From Terfezia claveryi (Eukaryota; Ascomycota; Pezizomycetes; Pezizales; Pezizaceae): 47,114 nucleotides of DNA. The translations under genes were made by a program, and so were the position numbers. The number at the start of each line of letters is the position of its first letter. Positions within the stretch are counted from its first letter, which is position 1. The stretch lies in NCBI GenBank assembly GCA_015179025.1, contig WHUX01000317.1:1-47114 (forward strand). The letters run 5' to 3'. Under the pieces are notes generated by a model, which made no database searches, was not told the DNA's origin, and was given only the letters and a program-made list of their open reading frames with translations. Below are positions 34,675-44,295 of the stretch, one piece after another.

Positions 34675-35181
34675 TGTAACAACCATATGTTCAGTTGTCA
34701 TCACCTGCGATCGCAGGTGATGGGTCATTGCCATTGTTGTCTTTGTCATCACCTGCAATTGCAGGTGATGGGTTATTGTATTATCGTTTCCTTGCTTGGC
34801 TTCCGAGATAGGGAAGCTTATTTTCCCAATTGCCCTGACCGAGTTATGTATATATAGAGCCTGTCCCTCGTACTGTCGTTGGATCCCCATCCAACGTCTT
34901 GTATATCCAATACAGGGCCTTGCTTCTCTCCACGTTGGTGCATCTCCCTTGTGCACCTCCTCGCCTTGTCTCTGCAGCCCAGCTGCCTCCCTTGACACAC
35001 GCGGCAACTGCTTCCGCGTGTCTCGTATCCCTTGCCCTCTACCTCTCTTGCCTCTTGCCCTTGCCCCCCGTCTCAGCCTCCCCCTGGTCACACACATAGC
35101 GTTCCTACGTGTGTGTTATCCAAGCCTTGCCCTTGCCCCGGTGTACCCCTTGGTCGCCTTGCCCCCAGAGCTGTCGCTACA
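34675..35181 (+). repeat. Putative LTR of a third retroelement (C) inside the gag of A2b
   Basis: 507 bp with ends TGTAAC and GCTACA, consistent with a TG...CA LTR. A TATATATAG box lies at 34849-34857 and two 24-base perfect palindromes at 34699-34722 and 34747-34770 near the start. A possible primer site starts TGGATCTTCTCG at about 35188, followed by a gag-like start at 35218. No second copy is present in the window to confirm the boundaries. Confidence 0.45.
34699..34770. promoter_or_regulatory. Two 24-base palindromes, possible operator pair
   Basis: Both have arms CATCACCTGC and GCAGGTGATG, with centre GATC (34699-34722) or AATT (34747-34770). Spacing is 48 bp. Each contains E-box-like CACCTG/CAGGTG halves. 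They lie about 80 to 150 bp upstream of the TATA box of LTR C. Confidence 0.5.
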
Positions 35182-35217
35182 CTACGTTGGATCTTCTCGA
35201 CCAACTGGTACGCTGTC

Positions 35218-35612
35218 ATGTCCGAACCAACCCCGTTACCTACCGACAGGTTCCAAGCATGGAGGGAAACCCCAATACCCTCAGACCCTGCCCAGCTGTT
35301 GGAATACCGCCGAATGGCCATCGATATCTTCACTGCCACCTATAAGATTGGCGAAAAACAAGGAGCGGAGCTCCAGAACACCAAACGAAGGCTGAAAGAA
35401 GCCGAAGATGAAATCCTTCTTCTCCGAGAGGACCTTGCAGACGACCGAGTAACCATTCGCAATCTCAACCATGCCTTTGCCGCCGCAACCACACAGGCAC
35501 CGGCGACTGCCACGCCGCCAAAACCCAAGACCTCCCCACCCGACCCAAATTTAATGGTGAACGGGCCCGCCTCAAGGCCTGGAAAAACTCGATCAATATC
35601 AAGCTCAATGCG
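35218..35612 (+). pseudogene. gag: Gag N-terminus of element C
   Basis: Starts MSEPTPLPTDRFQAWRETPI, followed by a coiled-coil-like helix (LQNTKRRLKEAEDEILLLRE), an Ala/Pro linker and, after a frame change near 35550, KFNGERARLKAWKNSINIKL, which is typical of the start of a retrotransposon gag core. Its similarity stops at about CGAATTAC (35611-35618), where family A gag sequence resumes. It replaces the family A gag core. It is unlike family A gag upstream of that point. Confidence 0.6.
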
Positions 35613-35976
35613 AATTACCAAGCCTAAGCAAAAGGCAAAAACCAAGCCTGATGCTAAAGCTAAGTCCAAGTCAGATACTCCTTCTAAGAAAGCCAAAGAG
35701 CCTGGCCAAGATAGCGTTATATATGCTATGATACAGGCTCGAAAGAAGGATGGATAGTGCATCAAGTGTGGGGACAAATCTCACATAATGGGTAACTGTT
35801 CTATCGGTTGGAAGGTTACGGATGAAACAAAGGCAAAGGGAAAGGGAAAGGGAAAGGAGGAAGCTAAGAAAGTGGCGACAGTGTCTGCAGGAGCGGCTGT
35901 GGTAGCGCCACTTGAGGTTCAGTTTGGGCACATTGTTAGTGAGGATGAGTTGGATTATGGGGAGAATTCGGACTGT
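35613..35976 (+). pseudogene. gag: Gag of A2b, C-terminal part with CCHC zinc knuckle
   Basis: Basic linker (KPKQKAKTKPDAKAKSKSD) then CIKCGDKSHIMGNC at about 35759-35800, a CX2CX4HX4C nucleic-acid-binding knuckle, and a tail ending DYGENSDC before UAG at 35977. A TAG at 35756 directly before the knuckle replaces the CAG seen in A1. Confidence 0.8.
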
Positions 35977-35979
35977 TAG
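35977..35979 (+). other. In-frame UAG between gag and pol of A2b
   Basis: TGT TAG GGA TGT, 120 bases before the pol ATG at 36097 and in its frame, as in A1 and A3. A2b has an additional TAG at 36019 where A1 and A3 have CAG. Confidence 0.6.
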
Positions 35980-36096
35980 GGATGTGGGCTATCTAGTACG
36001 TTGGGTCGGATAGTCTCGTAGGATTGGTTTTCTATTTGTGTTATAAGGAATGGCATCTCTGTTGGCAGTTGGAAGGAGGAACACGAAGGGGAACCT

Positions 36097-38695
36097 ATGG
36101 ATATTGACCCTGTTTTGATTAGTTCTGTTTCTCGCAATTTGTCTTCTTTTGCTATTTCATCTCTTTCTTTATCTAATAAAAACGAAAAAAGGGACCAAAA
36201 GAAAAGCTGATGATGAGGTGGCTCCTCATATTGGCGCACTTGAAAAAAGACCACGAAAGGTGGCGGTGCCGGATATTTCATTGGATGGAATTAAGGATCT
36301 CTCTTTGGCAGGAAAATCGGGTGCAAAAGTATTGAAGCGCGAAGGACTGAAATTTCTTATCTCTGTTAAGTTATCTTGGATGTACGGAGGAAATAAACGC
36401 GAAATTTACATTAATCCTTTGGTTGATACTGGGGCAGAAGCCACGATTTTTGATTCTTCTTTTGTTGAACAGATGATGCTGCCTTGGGTTAAGAGGGAGA
36501 AAAGACTGAAATTAGAGAGCACCGACGGCTCGATTCTCAAGAGGTCTGGCACAGTGCGGGTTCAGAACCTGCAGATGGAGGTCCCAGATGCAAGATCTTG
36601 AAAGAATAAGACCCTTGACCTGATAACTGAGGTTGTGTGCCTCGAACCAGGTCTTCCACTCATTTTGGGGATGGATTGGATTAAAGCCAATTGTGATAAG
36701 CTACGAGTCACCACTCCTTATGGACTCGAGCTAAAAAGATCGTTGGAAATTGAGGAGGTTACCGATTTCGCTGACTTTGACGAAGTACTTGCAGAGACTC
36801 AATATGTTGGATTAATTGAAATAGGGGAATGGGATTATCAGAAGTTCGCTAATGGAGACGTTCGCAAGGTTATGAAAATAACAGCGACTGAAAATATCCT
36901 TGAACTTGCTGATTGATTGCCAACACAGTACAGGGATTTTGTAAAAATCTTTGGAAAGGAGTTGCAATCCGCTCTTCCCACGCACGGTCCACAAGACATG
37001 ACTATTGAGTTAGAAGAAGGAAAGAGTCCCCCGTCTGGAAAACTATACCCCCTCTCCCCTGATGAACTGGAACTTCTCAAAGAATACCTAGATGAGATGC
37101 TCCGAACCGGCAAGATAAGACCGAGCAAAAGCAGTGCTGGCGCTCCTATATTCTTCACCAAACAGCCAAATGGCAAGCTCAGAATAGTCGTGACTATAGA
37201 GGGCTCAATGCCATAACCAAAAAAGACAAGTATCCCCTACCACTTATGACTACCCTAATGGAACAAGTTGGTACTTCACAGGTTTTCTCCAAACTCGATC
37301 TCAAACTCGAGTTTAACCTACTCAGAATAGCAGCTGGAGACGAGTGGAAAACAGCGTTCAAACAAGATATGGCCTATATAAATACACAGTTATGCCTTTT
37401 GGGCTAACTAAGCGCCATCTGTTTTCCAGCGACATGTTAACAATATTCTATCGGAACGAATTGACCGAGGAATAGTTGTATATATTGATGATATCCTATT
37501 TATACCCAAACAGAGGAAGAACATGTCGAGCTCATCTGTTGGGTGCTGCAGAAACTAACGGAGAATAACCTTTGTGTCAATATAGACAAGTGTATCTTCT
37601 ATGTCCCAGAAGTCGAATTCGTGGGATTTAAAGTAGGTACAAAGGGGATACAAATGGGGCAGAAGAAAGTCGAGGACATCCTCGCCTGGTAGGCTCCTCG
37701 GAACGTCAAAGAGGTGCAGAGGTTTATTGGTTTTACTAATTTCTATCGCCGGTTTATTCAGGCTTTAGTAGTTTGGCTTTGCCGATTCAGACACTGACGC
37801 ACAATGGAGTTCCTTGGAACTGGACACAGCAGTGTCAACAGGCCTTCGATGAGTTAAAATATAGGTTCAACATCCGCTCCGATACTATGTCATTATCACC
37901 CAGAACGACCAAAAATGATCGAGACAGATGCGTCTGATCTAGCGAAAGCTGGTATTCTATCCCAAAAAGAACCAGATGGTCGTTGGCACCCAGTAGCGTA
38001 CTATTCGAAACGCTTGATCCCAGCAGAGCTCAATTACGATGTTCATGATAAAGAAATGGTCGTAATTGTCAATTGTTTCCAAGAATGGAGACATTTTCTC
38101 ATGGGTGCCCCGGAGGAGATAATTGTGTATATGGATCACAAGAACCTTGAGTACTTTAATTCCACTAAGATACTCAATCGAAGGCAGGCCAGATGGGCGG
38201 AAATACTAAGCCAATTTAATTTTAGAATCATCTACCGCCCAGGTGATAAAAATGGCAAAGCAGATGCCTTTCTTGTCAGGTTGATCCTGACCTCGAAGGA
38301 GGGGGAGAGAAGCAGGACCACACGATTCGGATGTTCAAGCCTGGTCAATTCCAACTAGGAACAAGTGAGGAGAGTCTAGTAACGCGCCGTATTATGGCAG
38401 TGAAGACCTCACAAACAGAAGAATCAAGTTGGTCGAAGGAGATCCAAGAGGCTGGCCTCAAGGACGACAAGTGGTTAGGGATTCGGAATGCGTTGAAGTT
38501 TGGCAAGGACTATCCTGGACTCGATCATTACGGTTTAGAAGATGACATGGTAACCTATGAACGTCGCCTATATATACCTGACAACAATTCCCTTAAGTTG
38601 AAAGTGGGTTTCCAAAGTCATGATGCTAAAGTTGCAGGTCATTTCGGACGTGACAAAACCCTCGAGCTAATGAAACGAAATTACTACTGGCCTAA
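36097..38695 (+). pseudogene. pol: Pol of A2b, decayed, cut in integrase
   Basis: Begins MDIDPVLISSVSRNLSS, followed by protease (VDTGAEATIF near 36425), RT (KQPNGKLRIVV near 37180; VVYIDDI near 37470), RNase H (ETDASDLAKAG at 37921) and the integrase zinc-binding part (GHFGRDKTLELMKRNYYW near 38640). Stops and indels break it near 36180, 36599, 36914, 37190, 37360, 37690, 37760 and 38270. It is the most damaged pol in the window apart from the 3' deletion of A1. Ends at the insertion point of B. Confidence 0.85.
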
Positions 38696-39433
38696 TGTAA
38701 GTGTGGGCCAAGTTAGTAGAGGTGTTCTTGAGATGAACATGGCTCTACCAACGTGGTTGGGCAGCAAAGCACACTGTCTAGGTCCTATACAGGAGTCCTA
38801 AAGAGCGGCTGGCTGTTGGTGTATTTGGGGGGTGTTCGGGAGAGTCACGGAGATCTGGAGAAAGAATATTACCGGTGTAGCTTGTATATTCTGATGTTGC
38901 TCGACTAGATGGTACTGAAACAGATCCTGTCCTATCTAGAGGCCGCGGAAATAAGGTCTTTAATAGACACTAGATTTCTGAGGCTATGAGTCTAAACGAA
39001 CTCATGTAAGGACAATCATCAAGACTCATTATGATACCTGATCATAATGGATACAAGATGGCTCATTCTAGATACATTCTGTATCATAGATGACGCCAGA
39101 GAAAGTAATAGAAACGAGGCTGACAATAGAATAGAGAATAAGACATAACATCAGTTGCCGAATAAGATAGGCAACTGGAACAGGAGAAAGTGGTTAGCTT
39201 GCTGACCACATAAAACATGTCAGTAATGAGTCAGTGATAAAGGAAAGAGATAACGTGCTAAAGAAAGACAACACTAATACATGAGTAATCCATATACTAA
39301 TCCAACTGAGGGAAATACCTAAACAAGTAAAATGCGTCCTAAACATTAGATAAAGAAAATCGTAAAAATAGCCAGAGAGATTCCAATGTTCAAACAAGAC
39401 TTATAGTAAGGAGAAAAACAAGTATTCCTTACA
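38696..39433 (-). repeat. Family B LTR, 3' LTR of element B
   Basis: 738 bp, TGTAAG to CTTACA, in minus orientation. A purine-rich tract (AAGAAGGGAAGGA on the minus strand, 39434-39446) abuts it on the internal side, as a polypurine tract should. Nearly identical to the solo LTR at 13453-14189. Confidence 0.88.
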
Positions 39434-39534
39434 TCCTTCCCTTCTTAAGAAAATCCTTACTAGAAAATAGGCCACAGAATTAATAGGAGGAAAAAAATAT
39501 CGAAAATATCAAACCTAAATGAAACTAAAAGAAA

Positions 39535-41142
39535 TTATTGCTTGTTCCCACGCCTATACCTACGCTTCTTAATCTGCTTACCCGCAAATGACAAGTTTTC
39601 CCAATACTTTTGCACTGCATCAGCTGGGATATTGTTTGCCGGTTCCCAAGTATTATCCTCATTTCCCCAACCTTGCCACTTAATGAAGTACAAAGTACTA
39701 CCATTCTTTTTGACAACGTGTTTGATAATATGTTCAAACTCATACCTTGGGCCTAGAACATCCCGTTCGACAGGACCTGGCTTCGGCAAGGCCCTTGCTG
39801 GGAAGGTATTATCAGAGTTAACATGCCATGGTGCAAGGAGAGAAGTATGGACTTTGATATGTCCAGAGGGGGCAAGAGAGGTTTCGATAGTATAGTTGTC
39901 GATGTCTGGATAGATGGCGAGGATCTTGTAGAGACCGAGGAAGATAGGTTCCAACTTAGAGTACTGAGATTCTCTACTGAATGCAGAATGATGAATTTTG
40001 ACAAGATCACCGATCTTATACTCAGGACTAGCTCTTCTCTTTTTGTTAGCTTGCCTAGTCATCTCAACTCGACTGTATTCATCTTTTCCTGCACAGCAGA
40101 CCATAAAGCTTGCGTTAAACCATCTGGCCTTGGTGTAGGAATATCGGAGTGAACTGGAGTATCTTGATAAGTAGGAGAGAATCGAAAGACAAGAGTATGA
40201 GGGGTAGTGCCCTAGTTGCATCCACGGTATTGTTGATAGCTTCCATGACGAGGGGAATAGCTGGCATCCAACTGCCGCCATGTTCTTCCTGTTTGGCTCG
40301 TAAGATAGTTAAGATTGCTTTATTAGCAATCTCAGACTGACCATCTGATTCCGGGTGGTAGGAGGTAGACATAGATTGATGAATATTGTTGATAAGGCAG
40401 AATGACTTCCAAACACTAGAGGTGAAGAGAATATCCTGATCTGTAACAATATCTTCTGGATATCCGAAGTGAGGATATACATGATTCATGTAGTTGTTGA
40501 CTAACATGTTGGCAGTATATCCAGTTTGTAGAGGGATGATAATAGTATACTTGGTGAGTCTGCATACTATTGTCCAAACGTGATCCACCACTACATTGGA
40601 GGGGCTGAGTTTAACAGGAGAAGGGCAAGAAAGTCCATAGTAAGATGTGTAAATGGCTTACTAGGAATAGGAAGAGGATGTAGGAGGCCATAAGGCTTTT
40701 GAGTCGAGTTCTTTGTTGTTTGACATGTAGCACATGTCTGACAGTACAAACGGATATCTCTTCCCATCTTAGGCCAAAAGAAGTTGTTGCTGAGTGCGTG
40801 ATACATCTTGGTAAATCCAGGATGACCAAGAGATGTATGGTATTTTTCGAGGAGGATATTCTTGATATGAAGGTTGCATAACCAGGTATTAGGGATACAG
40901 AGAGGGACCTGATCATTGTAAGTATAGTAAAGAATACCATGACGAGTACAATAACCATTGCGGAGAGGAGATGAGATAATCTTTGAAAATGCAGGATCTG
41001 CCTTATAACCTTCAGTGAGGAGGTTTCCCCACTGAGCATAAGTTGGAATAAGGTTAGGAATATCAGAAGTGCTTCGTCCTAATGCCAACGCTTGTTCCAC
41101 CAGGTTGTTATAAGAATTATGAGATAACCATTGCCAATGCAT
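39535..41142 (-). pseudogene. pol: Integrase and chromodomain of element B
   Basis: Three overlapping frames. The first (41142-40591) has the zinc-binding part (HTSLGHPGFTKMYHALSNNF, CQTCATCQTTK). The second (40591-40115) has the DDE core (TDQDILFTSSVWKSFC; STSYHPESDGQSEIANKAIL). The third (to 39535) has the GPY/F-type module and a C-terminal chromodomain (FIKWQGWGNEDNTWEPANNI), with a basic tail ending at TAA 39535. Indels near 40591 and 40200 break it. The chromodomain class is thought to steer integration to particular chromatin. Sequence is clearly different from family A, so B is a separate lineage. Confidence 0.85.
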
Positions 41143-41170
41143 ATCATTACCAAAGGGAGGAGGGTATAAG

Positions 41171-42628
41171 TGTTACGAGGGCCCTATTAACTGATAGCCT
41201 CTTGCAACTATTAGGACGGCCGTAGTTTGCTGCCGCAACGATATCTATTCCGCAACACAGAATGTCAATCCTATAGCAGTAAAGTTCAATCCAACTATAG
41301 TCCCTCACGACAGATCTTATTTCGCAATACAAAATAAATCCTATGTCGCTTGAACGTAAAGTTAACTCAAGACTTAGAACTTTGTAGGCTTCGTGTACTC
41401 AAGGTGCTCTTGCTTTCGAATACTCGCTGTGGTAGAATGAATTCAACCGGAACTACTTGCACTATTTATATCCCGCGGTGTTCGTAGATATTCTTATGAT
41501 AAAAATATTTTATAAAACGCGGGCCTACCTGTCACCTTGGAATTTCTTCCTAAGTGTTATGCCATCCACACCTTTGTTAACGCAGTTGCTATCTGCACTC
41601 GTTGTCACAGGTTACTAACTCGAACATAGAGAATATTCCCATGTCTGCATGTTATACATACTTCGCTTATAGCTCGCTTATCCCATTAAGAATTCTTATC
41701 CGAGACAACTAAATTCAATTCAGATACGTTACCAATCCCCGATACTATCGAATTACCATCCGACAATATCCGAAGGCATCTAATTATGTTTCCGGCAATA
41801 TTCACTTAATAGTGTCTAGTGTCCATTGAAAATAATTTTCAACTGCACATAACTCTATGAATAGAGAACCGTGGGTCACAAGTAGATTACCATTGGAAAG
41901 GTATCAACGCATAGAAGATTATAGAATCTTAGTTTATCTCGATACCCAAATTATTCACGGAGTTATTACCAATAATAAGTAAACCTCCTCGTGGACCTAT
42001 ATGACCATATTAAAAGTCTTATATCTCCATGAGTTTAACTCCGATCATAAAAAGGATTGCAGAAATGGAATCAGGACGAAGAGTAGGCCTAGATAGAACC
42101 TTGAAACATTAAATTCGGAGAACTTTATGTTTTGGCCCTACCTTTGGCCTCTGTCCTGGGCGCACTCCCTTATAGTGTCACCGGACGCACTTTGGTCTAA
42201 AGTGCGCCCTCGGTCCTTCATTTTTTTAGTTATTTTTACCGAATTATTTTCCTGCAGTTCAGGGTAATAATTCAATATTCAGGGTAACGCCAAGACTTCA
42301 GGGTAACAGCTAATATAGCTAGCATATATATATGCATATAGTCAGCATATTAATCTGAGTATAACTATTGAACCTTAATCGGATTCTTATGAAACTTAAA
42401 CCGTAGCTCCCTCAAGGGTCTATGGACGTTCCATAAGGGTCTTAACCATCTAGGATGATTATAAACCACTCCGAGGTTCATACCCGTTTCATATACTTAA
42501 CTCTTATAGATAAGTATTAGAAACGTTTGCACCACACTACTAAGAGTGTACCTAGAGTCATATAGATTCTAGGGTCGTTCTATAAGGGCCCAAGTACCTT
42601 TGGTAGGGCTGGATGTCACCCCGTGACA
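41171..42628 (-). repeat. Family A LTR, 3' LTR of A3
   Basis: 1458 bp in minus orientation. Its plus-strand left edge is TGTTACGAGGGCCC, one transition from the usual TGTCACGGGGGCCC at two positions. Confidence 0.9.
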
Positions 42629-42645
42629 GTGCCTCCCTCCTTAAG
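42629..42645 (-). other. Polypurine tract of A3
   Basis: The minus strand reads TTAAGGAGGGAGGCAC directly before the LTR, the place and composition expected for plus-strand DNA priming. A1 lacks it. Confidence 0.65.
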
Positions 42646-42870
42646 GTTCTTGTCCGCAAGAACCTAATTGATCATGCAATCAGAATCATTATTGCTACTA
42701 ACAACAATGGATGGGGCTTGAGGACCAGTCCTCATATACGACAGCCAAAACATAGCTGCGTACGTCTCTTTGCACCCCTGGGACAAAATGGCATAAGAAA
42801 TACAGGTAAACAAAAACGTAAAGATAATTCAAAAAACCTAATGCCTAATATAGGAAAAAAAGAAAAATCC

Positions 42871-44037
42871 TCACAAGATAACATCAGGGTCCCGAGGCTT
42901 ACGAGGATTATCCAGATGGAATTTTCGAATTAAATCGGCAGCTCCATCCTTCAGGTTCTCATATGGTTCCCATGTGTCATCATCAGGACCGTAACCCTTC
43001 CAAGAGACTAAATACATAACCCGTCCCTTCCTGAGCTCACTTGTCCTAACCTTTTCCACCTGGTATTCCGATTCTTCGAGGTCGACTGGAGGGGGTGTTG
43101 GTGAGCGTCTGCCGGCAATCGTATTAAGGTGGTAGGGTTCCAACAAACTAATATGAAAAACTGGGTGAGTTTTGCCTGTGCTCGGGGGAAGCTCTAACTC
43201 ATAGGCATAGGTGCCTATAAGCCGTTTGATTCTAAACTTCCCTCGTAACTTGTAGTCAAGCTTCTTGGTCGGACGCCTTGTTTTGATGTTCTTTGCGTTG
43301 ACCATGACCCAATCTCCCACTTTGAATGTCGGTTCCTTCTCTGCTACCTTGAGATTGTAATATTTGGACATCCGGTCCTGCGCTGCCTTCATGTTCTCCC
43401 TCATAGCCTCCCTCATTGCGTCCAAGGTTTCGACTGTCTTGACTGCCTCAGGGTTGTTCGATTCAGTTGAGGCTTCGGTTGGGTTCTGGAAATTATTTTC
43501 TGGGTGTTGAGCGTATGCGGCAAAGAATGGTGTGAGTTTGGTACTAGAATGGACAGTATTATTATAACAGAACTCGGCAAATGGTAATAACTCGACCCAG
43601 TCATCCTGATCCCAACAGCAATACGTCCGTAGATAATGCTCAAGGGTTTGGTTGACTCGTTCAGTTTGACCATCAGTTTGGGGGTGATATGCCGAGGACT
43701 TATCCAATTCAACTCCTAATAACCGCATTACCTCCATCCAAAACGAACTTGTAAACACCGAATCCCGATCCGAAACAACCCTCTTTGGTAATCCGTGCAG
43801 CCTCCAAACCTCCTTGACAAATATCCCAGCCAACTCTTTTGCCTTCCGGTTCTTTAAGGGAATGAAATGTGACATTTTAGTAAACCTATCAACAATAACC
43901 CAAATCTGATTATACCCTTTGACTGGCGGTAAATCAGTGATGAAATCCATCGAAATATGTTCCCACGGCCTATAGGGGATTGGAAGAGGTACGAGCTTGC
44001 CATATTTCTTGTTCTTGCAGTTTTGTTTCTTTGGCAA
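42871..44037 (-). CDS. pol: Integrase core and chromodomain of A3 (388 codons)
   Basis: Integrates element DNA into the host genome. Visible parts: the DDE core with Asp31 (ISMDFITDL), Asp90 (VVSDRDSVF) and Glu126 (TDGQTERVNQ), the last two separated by 35 residues as in retroviral-type integrases; a GPY/F-like module (LRGKFRIKRLIGTYAYELEL, about 264-283); and a chromodomain at about 325-374 (YLVSWKGYGPDDDTWEPYEN). The zinc-binding domain (GHFGRDKTLELMKRNYYW, CDACQRNK) is upstream in another frame (43854-44177), shifted near 44030. The start ATG given is arbitrary; the real product would be the end of a polyprotein. All three catalytic residues are intact. Stop is followed by 242 bp to the LTR. 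Confidence 0.88.
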   Translation of the reverse strand: MPKKQNCKNKKYGKLVPLPIPYRPWEHISMDFITDLPPVKGYNQIWVIVDRFTKMSHFIPLKNRKAKELAGIFVKEVWRLHGLPKRVVSDRDSVFTSSFWMEVMRLLGVELDKSSAYHPQTDGQTERVNQTLEHYLRTYCCWDQDDWVELLPFAEFCYNNTVHSSTKLTPFFAAYAQHPENNFQNPTEASTESNNPEAVKTVETLDAMREAMRENMKAAQDRMSKYYNLKVAEKEPTFKVGDWVMVNAKNIKTRRPTKKLDYKLRGKFRIKRLIGTYAYELELPPSTGKTHPVFHISLLEPYHLNTIAGRRSPTPPPVDLEESEYQVEKVRTSELRKGRVMYLVSWKGYGPDDDTWEPYENLKDGAADLIRKFHLDNPRKPRDPDVIL

Positions 44038-44295
44038 GCATCACATGTGCGAACGTAGTTTCGTACCCACTCTTCCATATTTGGCCAGTAGTAATTTCGT
44101 TTCATGAGCTCGAGGGTTTTGTCACGTCCGAAATGACCTGCAACTTTAGCATCGTGGCACTGGAAAGCCACTTTCAACTTAAGGGAATTGTTGTCAGGTA
44201 TATATAGGCACGTTCATAGGTTACCATGTCATCTTCTAAACCGTAATGATCAAGTCCAGGATACTCCTTGCCAAACTTCAACGCGTTCCGAATCC

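Larger units (their letters stand above)
32486..38695 (+). mobile_element. Ty3/Gypsy element A2b, 5' LTR to mid-integrase, cut by element B
   Basis: 5' LTR (32486-33945), leader, gag with a foreign segment (34675-35612), and pol up to the integrase zinc-binding region (MKRNYYWPN at 38690), where the family B LTR starts at 38696. The remainder, including the DDE core, chromodomain and 3' LTR, is expected to the right of the window. CCTAA (38691-38695) would be the left half of the target duplication for B. Confidence 0.85.
38696..41170 (-). mobile_element. Ty3/Gypsy chromovirus B, 3' portion, nested in A2b
   Basis: 3' LTR, polypurine tract and the integrase-chromodomain end of pol on the minus strand. 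The element is cut at 41171 by the LTR of A3, so the rest of B, with its 5' LTR, should be to the right of the window. Confidence 0.85.

Noticed and set aside
34582..35339. Minus-strand and alternative plus-strand frames across LTR C
   Set aside because: No start context, no known motif, and they cross the LTR-gag boundary; the gag-like frame at 35218 explains the coding signal better.
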